Source of the DNA: an uncultured Lachnospiraceae bacterium
Lineage (GTDB): Bacteria; Bacillota; Clostridia; Lachnospirales; Lachnospiraceae
Length of the DNA stretch: 13,284 nt
Assembly: GCA_902782815.1 (NCBI GenBank)
Contig: CACZOS010000222.1
Coordinates: 1-13,284 of the forward strand
Reading direction: 5' to 3'
In this document: positions 6,605 through 13,284 of the stretch, in pieces
Numbering within the stretch: position 1 is the stretch's first letter
How the letters are laid out: every line of letters begins with the position of its first letter
Made by a program: the position numbers and the translations under genes
Notes under the pieces: model-generated
The model's input: only the letters and a program-made list of their open reading frames with translations
The model's database searches: none
What the model was told of the DNA's origin: nothing

Positions 6605-7462
6605 CTATCTGAGTTTCAGCAGATACTGTCCGTAATTGGTCATTTTTAAGGATTCTCCGATCTCATGGACACGGTCAATATCGATGAATCCTTGTCTCCA
6701 GGCGATCTCTTCCAGACAGCCGACATAAGATCCGGACCGCTGCAGGGCTTTGATAGTCTCCGCCGCATCCAGCACACTGTCAGCAGATCCAGCATCCATC
6801 CAGGTAAGCCCCCTTTCAAAAGGATAGACATGGAGCTGACCTCTCCGGAGATACTCCAGGTTGACATCCGTGATCTCCAGCTCTCCCCTCTTGGAAGGTT
6901 TCAGGCTGCGGGCGATGTTTACCACCTGGTTATCATAGAAATAGAGTCCGGGGATGATATAATTGGATCTGGGATTTGCAGGTTTTTCTTCGATAGATAC
7001 CGCATTTCCCTCATCATCAAACTCTACCACACCAAAGGGTCTGGGATCATCCACATAATAGCCGAAAACCGCTGCCCCGGCAGGCTGCTCCTTTACTTTC
7101 AGAAGCACCTCGTCCATATTGTGGCTGTGGAAAATATTGTCTCCCAGGACCAGACATACACTCTCATCCTCTATAAAGTCATGACCGATCACCAGAGCAT
7201 CCGCGATACCCCTGGCCACTTTCTGGACAGCATATTCAATCTTGATACCCAGATGACTTCCGTCCCCCAGAAGTTCCCCGAAGGGTCTTTCCTCACCCGG
7301 AGGGATGATCACCAGGATTTCCCGGATACCGGCCTGGATCAGAGTGGAAATAGGATAGTAGATCATGGGTTTGTCGTAAACCGGCAGGAGGGGTTTACAA
7401 ACCGGTTTGGTCATAGGGTACAGGCGGGTACCTCTCCCGGCTGCAAGAACAATTCCTTTCAT
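6605..7462 (-). CDS. rmlA: Glucose-1-phosphate thymidylyltransferase-like protein, divergent copy
   Basis: This 285-residue nucleotidyltransferase starts at MKGIVLAAGR, where AAGGAG lies 6 bases upstream; a 12-codon upstream extension has no ribosome site. The family joins glucose-1-phosphate to dTTP to give dTDP-glucose. Intact elements include GRGTRLYP (9-16), Lys23, YDKPMIYYP (29-37), the metal-binding Asp108 in LGDNIF, and EEKP (158-161). It departs from canonical RmlA at two places. The residue after Lys23 is Pro instead of Gln, and the base-recognition loop after Gln80 reads KVARGIAD where the second copy in this operon has PSPDGLAQ. It is the last gene of the operon, 61 bp after rmlC. 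It may be a paralogue with changed nucleotide or sugar preference, or a functional second RmlA; sequence alone does not settle it. Confidence 0.86.
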   Translation of the reverse strand: MKGIVLAAGRGTRLYPMTKPVCKPLLPVYDKPMIYYPISTLIQAGIREILVIIPPGEERPFGELLGDGSHLGIKIEYAVQKVARGIADALVIGHDFIEDESVCLVLGDNIFHSHNMDEVLLKVKEQPAGAAVFGYYVDDPRPFGVVEFDDEGNAVSIEEKPANPRSNYIIPGLYFYDNQVVNIARSLKPSKRGELEITDVNLEYLRRGQLHVYPFERGLTWMDAGSADSVLDAAETIKALQRSGSYVGCLEEIAWRQGFIDIDRVHEIGESLKMTNYGQYLLKLR

Positions 7463-7523
7463 TTTCGTCTCCTTCCTATATCTTAAGCCTATAGTCAAGT
7501 CTGTGTTTTAGACTGGTTACCGA

Positions 7524-8117
7524 TCATTTTTCAGGAAGTCTGCCCCATTTCTGATCCTTCTCAGAGAGGATAAGGGGAGTCCCGTCAGTCAAATGATATC
7601 CCTCTGCCCGGGGACTGCCGGGATACTGTCCCATAATTTCCGGCCATTCTATGCCGATCCCGGGATCATTCCAGGCGATTCCTCCTTCGTCCCCCGGGTG
7701 ATAGAAGTCGGAACATTTATAGCAGAACTCCGCTTCATCCGACAAGACCAGAAAACCATGGGCGAACCCTTCACTGATGTAAAACTGCCTGTTATTCTGT
7801 TCAGAGAGGAGGCATCCGTACCATTTCCCGTAAGTTTCACTCTCTTTCCGCAGATCCACCGCCACATCAAAGACTGATCCTTTGATCACCCGTACAAGCT
7901 TGGCCTGGGGATGTCTTATCTGGAAGTGAAGTCCCCGCAGAACGCCTTTGACACTCATGGACTGATTGTCCTGGACAAAGCTCATCCGAATTCCTGCCTC
8001 TTCCATATCTCTTTGATTATAGGTCTCCATAAAATATCCCCGACCATCCCTGTGGACGGTGGGTTCGATGATATAGAGCCCCTCGATCGGGCATGTCTGT
8101 ACTTTGATCTGTCCCAT
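7524..8117 (-). CDS. rmlC: dTDP-4-dehydrorhamnose 3,5-epimerase
   Basis: The 197-residue cupin-fold enzyme epimerises C3 and C5 of dTDP-4-keto-6-deoxyglucose, giving dTDP-4-keto-L-rhamnose. The conserved core is present: DGRGYFMETY (24-33), VLRGLHFQ (59-66) with catalytic His64, Lys73 in QAKLVRV, GFAHGF (117-122) with His120, and Tyr133 in FCYKCSDFY. Length is slightly above the usual 180-190. The start at ATG 8115-8117 has AAAGGAG about 10 bases upstream. It lies 23 bp after rmlD and 61 bp before the divergent rmlA, in an operon with uniform orientation. It appears fully functional, although its substrate depends on the interrupted rmlB. Confidence 0.95.
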   Translation of the reverse strand: MGQIKVQTCPIEGLYIIEPTVHRDGRGYFMETYNQRDMEEAGIRMSFVQDNQSMSVKGVLRGLHFQIRHPQAKLVRVIKGSVFDVAVDLRKESETYGKWYGCLLSEQNNRQFYISEGFAHGFLVLSDEAEFCYKCSDFYHPGDEGGIAWNDPGIGIEWPEIMGQYPGSPRAEGYHLTDGTPLILSEKDQKWGRLPEK

Positions 8118-8140
8118 AGATCCTTCACTCCTTTATCCTG

Positions 8141-9001
8141 TCAATTATTCTCACCCAGCCGGACAAGATAGCGTTTCAAGGCATCCTTCCAGTCCGGAAG
8201 GGGGGCAAAGCCCTCAGCTGTAATCTTCTTCCTGTTCATTCGGCTGTTCTCAGGCCTCTTTGCCTTGGCGGCATAGTCCGCGGAAGATACGGGAACCACC
8301 TCCATATCAAGACCGGCCTGACGAAAGATCTCACAGGCAAAATCATACCAGCTGATATAATCTCCTTCGTTAGTTACATGGTAGATTCCGTAACGGTCAG
8401 TCAGAATCATATCCACCAGGAGTCTGGCCAGATCTTCCGTGTAGGTGGGTGTTCCGAACTGGTCATTAACAACAGTGATCCTTCTCGTTTTCTCATAAAG
8501 AGACAACATGGTTTTTACGAAATTTTTACCGTTTATCCCGAACACCCAGGCTATGCGCACGATAAAATACCGGTCCAGCAAGGACCTTACCGCTTCCTCC
8601 CCCTGATACTTGGTCAGACCATAGACATTCAAAGGTTTGGCAACCGGATCATCAGGTTCCCAGGGTCTTTGACCCTGGCCGTCAAAGACATAATCGGTGG
8701 AAATATACATCATGGGACATCCGATCTTACGGCAGGCCCGGGCTACATTTTCCGTTCCTTCGGCATTGACCTTCCTGCATGCTTCCTCCGCGTCCTCCGC
8801 AGCATCCACCGCAGTCCATGCCGCACAGTGGATCACCGCATCCGGATCATAGCCGGTGATCACCCGGTCCGTCATCTCCCTGTCCGTGATATCCATCTGC
8901 GGAAGATCCAGACCGATCACTTCCAGATTCCGTCGCCTAAGCTCCGCCGATACATCATATCCCAGCTGTCCGTCAACACCTGTTACTAATACTTTCATCA
9001 T
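8141..9001 (-). CDS. rmlD: dTDP-4-dehydrorhamnose reductase
   Basis: This 286-residue extended short-chain dehydrogenase reduces dTDP-4-keto-L-rhamnose to dTDP-L-rhamnose with NAD(P)H. The nucleotide loop is GVDGQLG (8-14), STDYVF (101-106) holds the catalytic Thr, and YGLTK (127-131) is the YxxxK pair. TVVNDQFGTPTYTEDLA (177-192) is typical of RmlD. AAAGGG precedes two consecutive ATG codons at 8996-9001; the first is chosen, although the second gives the better spacing and would remove one residue. It follows the rmlB stop at 9011 by 9 bp, so it is tightly coupled to rmlB, and 23 bp separate it from rmlC. A polar effect of premature termination in rmlB on this gene is conceivable. Confidence 0.95.
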   Translation of the reverse strand: MMKVLVTGVDGQLGYDVSAELRRRNLEVIGLDLPQMDITDREMTDRVITGYDPDAVIHCAAWTAVDAAEDAEEACRKVNAEGTENVARACRKIGCPMMYISTDYVFDGQGQRPWEPDDPVAKPLNVYGLTKYQGEEAVRSLLDRYFIVRIAWVFGINGKNFVKTMLSLYEKTRRITVVNDQFGTPTYTEDLARLLVDMILTDRYGIYHVTNEGDYISWYDFACEIFRQAGLDMEVVPVSSADYAAKAKRPENSRMNRKKITAEGFAPLPDWKDALKRYLVRLGENN

Positions 9002-9010
9002 TTGAACCCT

Positions 9011-10048
9011 TTATTCTTCTGCGCCACGCAGACGGTCTCCGTACATCTTCTCAAAATAATCCTGATATTCACCGGAAATGATCCGCTCCCACCATTCCCT
9101 GTTGTCAAGATACCAGGAGATGGTTTTCTGTATGCCGTCTTTAAACATGGTCTACTGAAGCCAGCCCAGCTCACGGTGGATCTTCTCCGGGTCAATGGCA
9201 TAACGCATATCATGACCCTTCCGGTCCTCCACATGGGTAATCAGAGATTCCGGCTTGCCCAGGGCATGGCAGATCAGCTTTACAATATCGATGTTTTTCA
9301 TCTCATTGTGGCCTCCCACATTGTAGACCTCTCCTGCTTTTCCCTGACGAATGATCAGGTCGATGGCCTTGCAGTGATCCTCCACATAGAGCCAGTCCCT
9401 GACATTCAGACCCTCGCCGTAGACCGGCAGGGGTTTATCTGCCAGGGCATTGGCGATCATCAGAGGGATCAGCTTCTCCGGGAACTGATAGGGTCCGTAA
9501 TTATTGGAGCAGCGGGATATGCTGGTGGGAAGCCCGAAGGTACGGTGATAGGCATTGACCAGCAGGTCTGCTCCTGCTTTGGAGGAACTGTAGGGGCTGC
9601 TTGTCTTCAGGGGAGTATCCTCCGTGAAGAAAAGATCCGGCCGGTCCAGAGGAAGGTCACCGTAGACCTCATCAGTGGATACCTGATGGTATCTCTTTAC
9701 CCCGTACTTCCGGCTGGCATCCATCAGAACCTGGGTCCCTATGATATTGGTCTGAAGAAAGATCCCGGGGTCTTCGATGGACCGGTCCACATGGCTTTCG
9801 GCGGCAAAATTAACCACTATATCAGGCTTCTCTTCCTCAAACAGTCTGAAGACGGCCTCCCTGTCACAAATATCCATCCTCTCAAAACGGAAATCGGGAC
9901 AGTCCATGGCTTCTTTCAGGGTCTCCATGTTCCCGGCATAGGTCAGTTTGTCAATGCAGACGATCCGGTCTTCCGGATGGTCTTTAAGTTCCAGATATAC
10001 AAAATTAGCTCCGATAAAACCGGCTCCGCCGGTAACAATAATTGTCAT
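9011..10048 (-). pseudogene. rmlB: dTDP-glucose 4,6-dehydratase interrupted by an in-frame TAG at codon 299
   Basis: RmlB converts dTDP-glucose to dTDP-4-keto-6-deoxyglucose with bound NAD. The first 298 residues (9155-10048) are intact: GGAGFIG (7-13), AAESHVDRS (82-90), STDEVYG (124-130) with the catalytic Thr-Asp-Glu, and YSSSK (153-157). After LGWLQ there is TAG at 9152-9154. The same frame then continues as TMFKDGIQKTISWYLDN and on to TAA at 9011-9013, which is the normal RmlB C terminus. The total frame of 345 residues matches the usual family length, so this is a nonsense change without a frameshift. Ancestral codons were probably CAG or CCG followed by GAG. The lost 46 residues form the end of the substrate-binding domain. 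An ATG at 9146-9148 could restart translation of the tail, but has no evident ribosome site. GAGGA lies just before the ATG at 10046-10048. The open part is 9152-10048. Confidence 0.88.
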
Positions 10049-10087
10049 ATTCTTCCTCTTTCCTGCAGATCACGGGCCGGCGGGATA

Positions 10088-10972
10088 TCAGTCCAGATAT
10101 TTCCCATCCAGCACATCTTTGAGATACTGGCCGTACTGATTATTTTTCATGGCCTCATAGGTATTGGCAAGCTCCTCCCTGCCGATCCAGCCGTTCATGT
10201 AACCCAGCTCCTCCAGACAGGCAATCTTACGGTGAGAATGCTGCTCGAAAGTCTTGACGAAATTGGTAGCGTCGACCAGACTTTCATGGGTTCCGGTATC
10301 CAGCCAGGTAAAGCCCCTGCCCAGAAGTTCCACATGAAGTTCATCACTCTCCAGATAAATGCGGTTAAGATCTGTGATCTCCAGTTCACCGCGGGCAGAA
10401 GGAGCCAGGTTTTTGGCATAATTCACCACCCGGTTATCATAGAAATAAAGACCGGTCACACAGTAGTTGCTCTTTGGTCTGGCAGGCTTCTCCTCAATGG
10501 AAATCGCCTTGCCGTCCTTAAACTCCACTATGCCGAAACGTTCCGGATCATCCACATAGTATCCGAAAACAGTGGCTCCGTGTTCTTCCTCGGCCCGGGC
10601 CACGGCAGCCCGCAGTCTCTTTTTCAGACCATGACCGTTGAAAATGTTATCCCCCAGGACCATAGCTACCGAATCCTCTCCGATGAAGTCCTCCCCGATG
10701 ATAAATGCCTGGGCCAGTCCATCGGGACTGGGCTGAACGGCATAGCTTAAGTTCATCCCAAACTGATGTCCGTCCCCCAGAAGAGCCTCGAACCTTGGGG
10801 TATCATCAGGAGTCGAGATCAGCAGAACATCGCGGATCCCGGCCATCATCATCACGCTCATGGGATAATAGATCATGGGCTTATCATAAACGGGTAACAA
10901 TTGTTTGCTGGTGACTTTTGTAAGCGGATAGAGTCTGGTCCCCGATCCGCCCGCAAGAATAATCCCTTTCAT
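10088..10972 (-). CDS. rmlA: Glucose-1-phosphate thymidylyltransferase, canonical copy
   Basis: The 294-residue enzyme makes dTDP-glucose from dTTP and glucose-1-phosphate, the first step to dTDP-rhamnose. Every hallmark is present: [12 protein letters not shown] (8-19), [16 protein letters not shown] (22-37), [11 protein letters not shown] (80-90, thymine-binding loop), LGDNIF (106-111) with the metal-binding Asp, [11 protein letters not shown] in the sugar-binding region, and a C-terminal NNQYGQYL. The start is MKGIILAGG at 10970-10972, with AAGGAG about 8 bases upstream; the 27 in-frame codons further upstream fall in the structured leader and look non-coding. It is the first gene of the operon, 39 bp before rmlB, and is driven by the promoter at 11054-11082. 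Confidence 0.95.
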   Translation of the reverse strand: MKGIILAGGSGTRLYPLTKVTSKQLLPVYDKPMIYYPMSVMMMAGIRDVLLISTPDDTPRFEALLGDGHQFGMNLSYAVQPSPDGLAQAFIIGEDFIGEDSVAMVLGDNIFNGHGLKKRLRAAVARAEEEHGATVFGYYVDDPERFGIVEFKDGKAISIEEKPARPKSNYCVTGLYFYDNRVVNYAKNLAPSARGELEITDLNRIYLESDELHVELLGRGFTWLDTGTHESLVDATNFVKTFEQHSHRKIACLEELGYMNGWIGREELANTYEAMKNNQYGQYLKDVLDGKYLD

Positions 10973-11003
10973 CTTTCTGTCTCCTTCCCATCGTGTCGGT
11001 CTT

Positions 11004-11049
11004 CCCGGCCGGGTAGAAACCGGTACCGGATCCAGGTGGAAAAACCTGG
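11004..11049 (-). promoter_or_regulatory. Palindrome-rich 5' leader of the rml operon
   Basis: The untranslated leader, about 75 bases long, contains three successive inverted repeats: CCAGG/CCTGG arms at 11032-11036 and 11045-11049, CCGGTACCGG at 11020-11029, and CCCGGCCGGG at 11004-11013. None is followed by a T-run. They may fold the mRNA leader or bind a protein. Two are short perfect palindromes, so chance in GC-rich sequence is possible. Confidence 0.4.
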
Positions 11050-11053
11050 GCAA

Positions 11054-11082
11054 ATTATATCATGCCTATCTTCTTTTCACAA
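11054..11082 (-). promoter_or_regulatory. Extended -10 promoter of the rml operon, inside the upstream gene
   Basis: On the - strand TTGTGA (11077-11082) and a perfect TATAAT (11054-11059) are 17 bp apart, with TGA directly before the -10 giving an extended -10 motif. The -35 box overlaps the last codons of the glycerophosphotransferase gene. The transcript start would be near 11047. Confidence 0.8.
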
Positions 11083-12739
11083 GTTCGGTAAGCATCTGAT
11101 CACGAATGTAAGACACGATCCGTTCCGTACACTGACCATCCAGAGCCGATAGGAAATCCTGACTGAAACGTTCCTTTTTTCGGATGATCTCCCTTTCGGA
11201 TTCCTCGTCCGTCTCCCCGTTTAATATCTTTCCCGCCCGATATCTCATCCCGGCGAAATCCGTCTCCACATAGCCGGGCGCAAATCGGTCATAATCACAG
11301 TAGAAATCCCGGCTTCTGCCGTAATCCTCTTTGTCAAAGGCATAGAAAAGCATGGGAACATCCAGGATAGCAGCCTCGAAAACGGAGGAACTGTAGTCAG
11401 TGATCAGCAGGTCGGTGATCAGCATCAGGTCGTTGATCAGTTCTTTTCCGGACAGGTCCAGAACCCGGTCCTGAAGATATTCTGCCACCCTGACGGGCTG
11501 ACGGACAAAGGGATGGTGTTTAATGATACAACAGGTATCCTCCGGCAAGCCTTCCATGAAAAGATTCACGTCAAAAGCTTCCTCCGGATAATAGGCATCC
11601 TTGTTTCCGTCTCCGCGGAAAGTGGGGGCAAAGAGGATGACCCTGCGGCCGGCCAGCCGGGGATAACGCTGAAGAAGCTCGGATCTCCTGGCATCCTTGT
11701 AAGCAGGATCAAAAAGCACATCCGTCCTGGGAACTCCAAGCGCTTTAACCTTCCCTGAGGTGATGGCAAAAGCTTCCGCATAAAATCCCCGGACCGCCTC
11801 GCTGCTGACCGTTACCAGATCATAATTGCGGTGATTTAAAGAACTCTGGAGGGCGGTACCCGGCTGGCCCAGACGACTGAAGCCGAAAGTCTTGAAGGCA
11901 CCGCAGGCATGCCAGAGCTGTACCACACTGGTCTGAGGCCGGATATTCAGGCTATGGAGCTGGGGGTAGAAGTCCTCCAGAACGATCACCTGGGCTCTGG
12001 CACATAATCTTGCACATTCCCGCAGTTCTTTTCTGGAAAGCCGGTCCACGGTTTTGGGAACCAGAAAACGGGATACGGAAATCCCCTTCTCCTGTCTGCA
12101 TCTCTCCATAACCTTCAGGAGGTTTCCCCCCTCCTCCGGCGGACGTTCGGAGAGGAAAAGAATGTTCTTCTGTTTCACCTCAAGCTGGCGGACGAAATGA
12201 TCATACTTAGAGGAAAAGTAATCCGTATTTCGCTGCCTGGGACTGTAGTCATAGCCGCTGAAATCATGAAGAAAGTTGTTGGCTTCTTTAAAAGAAGCTT
12301 TCTTATCGCTGTTTTTCCGGTAATTTTTCAGGATCAGAACAGGGAGGGCAAGGGTTCCCAGAGCAAACCGGACCGGACTTTTCCGGTTTTTTCTCTCATT
12401 CCTGTTAAAGAGATCTTTCTGGATGGGAAAAGGCTGGTCACGAAGAATGGTCTCTTCCATCCCCAGCCAGACTGAAAAGATCACATTAACTTTATGCCGG
12501 GGAGAATTGACAAAGACATAGGGGAGCTCCACCAAAGCGTCCGCCCTGATCTCCTGTCCCGTTTCCCCTTCCACGATCTGAACCTCCATGGGGAAACGAC
12601 GTTCCAGGCTCCTTTGCGTAAAAATCGCCTGAACTCTGACCTTCTCCCCTTCATAATCCTGGGGAAGCCTGGCACGGAAACCCAGTTTCAGCATTTTATC
12701 CTCTATATGTACTGTTGTTCTATAGTTGAATTTTCTCAT
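11066..12739 (-). CDS. CDP-glycerol glycerophosphotransferase family protein (TagF/TagB-like)
   Basis: This 557-residue protein has a poorly conserved beta-rich N-terminal part (about 1-110), a linker, and a GT-B-like glycerophosphotransferase domain from about 190 to the end. Family motifs include VVQLWHACGAFKTFGF (272-287) with the key His277, VSSEAVRGFYAEAF (311-324), LGVPRTD (334-340), APTFRG (371-376), IKHHP (406-410) and ITDYSSSVFEAAIL (446-459). The family transfers glycerol- or ribitol-phosphate from CDP-alditol to a lipid-linked or glycan acceptor during wall teichoic acid or capsule synthesis. The length is typical of TagF-like proteins with an extra N-terminal domain. No CDP-glycerol synthase is visible, so the donor must come from elsewhere. 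The start at ATG 12737-12739 has GAGAGGA just upstream. It ends in TAG and its end overlaps the rml promoter. Confidence 0.88.
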   Translation of the reverse strand: MRKFNYRTTVHIEDKMLKLGFRARLPQDYEGEKVRVQAIFTQRSLERRFPMEVQIVEGETGQEIRADALVELPYVFVNSPRHKVNVIFSVWLGMEETILRDQPFPIQKDLFNRNERKNRKSPVRFALGTLALPVLILKNYRKNSDKKASFKEANNFLHDFSGYDYSPRQRNTDYFSSKYDHFVRQLEVKQKNILFLSERPPEEGGNLLKVMERCRQEKGISVSRFLVPKTVDRLSRKELRECARLCARAQVIVLEDFYPQLHSLNIRPQTSVVQLWHACGAFKTFGFSRLGQPGTALQSSLNHRNYDLVTVSSEAVRGFYAEAFAITSGKVKALGVPRTDVLFDPAYKDARRSELLQRYPRLAGRRVILFAPTFRGDGNKDAYYPEEAFDVNLFMEGLPEDTCCIIKHHPFVRQPVRVAEYLQDRVLDLSGKELINDLMLITDLLITDYSSSVFEAAILDVPMLFYAFDKEDYGRSRDFYCDYDRFAPGYVETDFAGMRYRAGKILNGETDEESEREIIRKKERFSQDFLSALDGQCTERIVSYIRDQMLTELVKRR

Positions 12740-12758
12740 GGATCGTCCTCTCCTATCT

Positions 12759-12779
12759 AAAATAATTATAAATTATTTT
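12759..12779. repeat. AT-rich perfect palindrome over a promoter
   Basis: AAAATAATT (12759-12767) and AATTATTTT (12771-12779) are perfect reverse complements with ATA between. It covers the -10 box of the glycerophosphotransferase promoter and could be an operator. The base composition is extremely AT-rich, so chance is not excluded. Confidence 0.35.
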
Positions 12780-12792
12780 CGCTAAAACACAA
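12765..12792 (-). promoter_or_regulatory. Probable promoter of the glycerophosphotransferase gene
   Basis: On the - strand TTGTGT (12787-12792) precedes a perfect TATAAT (12765-12770) by 16 bp. The transcript start would be near 12758, about 20 bases before the ATG. The -35 box matches only TTG, so activity may need help or the palindrome-binding factor. Confidence 0.55.
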
Positions 12793-12931
12793 GAAATTAT
12801 TACCAAGATATTGCATCAAAATCCCCTTTACCCGACTTTCCCGACGGGTTGATGTGTGGTAAGATAAAAGCAGACATTTTCCGGGCACATGATGCGGCTT
12901 CGGCGGGAAATCACAGAATAAGGACGATCAT

Positions 12932-13284
12932 ATGGAAGACAGATTTACTTTCAGGGAATTCCATTCCATTGTTGCTGCTTTGCGGGGTGAGGGCGGCTGC
13001 CCCTGGGACAAGGCGCAGACCCATGATACATTAAAAGAAACAGTCATTGAAGAAGCCTATGAAGTGAACCAGGCAGTGAATGACCTTCATGCCACCGGGG
13101 ACCCTTCCAATCTCAGGGAAGAACTGGGGGATCTTCTGCTTCAGATCATGCTCCACAGCCGGATTGCCGAAGAAGCAGGGGAATTTACTCTGGAGGATGT
13201 CATCGACGGTATTTCCCGCAAGATGATCCGCCGTCATCCCCATGTATTCGGAAACAAGAGCTATGCAAACATGGAGGAACAAAA
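12932..13284 (+). CDS. mazG: Nucleoside triphosphate pyrophosphohydrolase MazG, N-terminal part
   Basis: The first 117 codons of a gene that runs out of the window. MazG hydrolyses (d)NTPs to monophosphates and pyrophosphate and is a general housekeeping enzyme. The visible sequence has GCPWDKAQTHDTL (22-34), the metal-binding EEAYE (40-44) and EELGD (63-67), and RRHPHVFG (100-107), all standard for the family. The ATG at 12932-12934 follows AAGGA by 7 bases. It is divergent from the glycerophosphotransferase gene across 192 bp. A candidate promoter upstream is poor (TAAGAT at 12860-12865 without a good -35). It probably marks the edge of the polysaccharide locus, next to conserved chromosomal genes. 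Confidence 0.95.
   Translation, partial: MEDRFTFREFHSIVAALRGEGGCPWDKAQTHDTLKETVIEEAYEVNQAVNDLHATGDPSNLREELGDLLLQIMLHSRIAEEAGEFTLEDVIDGISRKMIRRHPHVFGNKSYANMEEQ

Noticed and set aside
6665..7486. Open frame on the + strand (273 codons) opposite the divergent rmlA.
   Set aside because: No family resemblance and fully covered by a well-supported - strand gene.
7463..7523. TTGACT near 7491 in the rmlC-rmlA gap as an internal promoter.
   Set aside because: The nearest TATA-like hexamer is only about 12 bp away, too close for a sigma-A promoter.
9152..9154. TAG in rmlB as pyrrolysine or a genome-wide reassigned codon.
   Set aside because: TAG ends several other genes in the window exactly where family length predicts, and RmlB is not a known pyrrolysine protein. 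Local readthrough remains open.
8998..9234. A 78-codon - strand frame over the end of rmlB, suggesting a frameshift.
   Set aside because: It is in a different frame and does not resemble RmlB; the true tail of RmlB is in the original frame directly after the TAG, so no frameshift is needed.
9002..10750. Long open frame on the + strand (582 codons) opposite rmlB and rmlA.
   Set aside because: It is antisense to genes with clear motifs, has no recognisable domain, and arises because the codons used on the - strand avoid stop complements. Its start lies in the rmlB-rmlD junction without a ribosome site.
12811..12931. Promoter for mazG.
   Set aside because: TAAGAT at 12860-12865 has no convincing -35 box at 16-18 bp, so it was not listed as a feature.

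Overview
The window is a 13.3-kb surface-polysaccharide locus, most likely from a Gram-positive Clostridia-type Bacillota (Lachnospiraceae-like). This rests on strong AGGAGG-type ribosome sites, near-consensus sigma-A promoters, a SpoVT/AbrB-fold regulator, a CDP-glycerol-type polymerase and an intermediate base composition (about half G+C, estimated by eye). No rRNA, tRNA, CRISPR array, insertion sequence or phage gene was seen.

Layout. (1) Positions 1-2542, + strand: the end of a WecE/RffA-type sugar 4-aminotransferase, a membrane-anchored GT2 glycosyltransferase resembling the polyprenyl-phosphate family (ArnC/DPM1-like), and an ATP-grasp ligase, closed by a strong terminator at 2556-2598. 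(2) 2634-5504, - strand: a PaaK/CapK-like adenylate-forming enzyme overlapping a Wzx-type flippase by 16 bp, driven by an excellent promoter at 5476-5504. (3) 5501-6423, - strand: a flavodoxin-like protein and a small AbrB-type regulator, separated by a perfect 18-bp hairpin. (4) 6605-11082, - strand: a dTDP-L-rhamnose operon in the order rmlA2-rmlB-rmlD-rmlC-rmlA1, with its promoter inside the 3' end of the gene upstream. (5) 11066-12739, - strand: a CDP-glycerol glycerophosphotransferase family protein. (6) 12932-end, + strand: the start of mazG, divergent from the locus.

How the parts fit. RmlA and RmlB make dTDP-4-keto-6-deoxyglucose. RmlC and RmlD turn it into dTDP-rhamnose, while the WecE-type enzyme would aminate the same intermediate to dTDP-4-amino-4,6-dideoxygalactose (Fuc4N). 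The GT2 and ATP-grasp proteins may transfer that amino sugar to a lipid carrier and acylate it, a layout reminiscent of the Gram-negative Arn pathway but with an ATP-grasp enzyme in place of a formyltransferase. The flippase and the glycerophosphotransferase would export and elaborate the polymer.

The most striking observation is that rmlB, the branch point for both sugars, has an in-frame TAG at codon 299 of an otherwise full-length 345-residue reading frame. TAG ends several other genes in the window, so the code is not reassigned. The gene is therefore broken, read through, split, or affected by a sequence error. Other points of interest are two dissimilar rmlA copies, an AbrB-like protein that appears to have lost its zinc cysteines, and repeated ATCGAA motifs around that regulator's own promoter.
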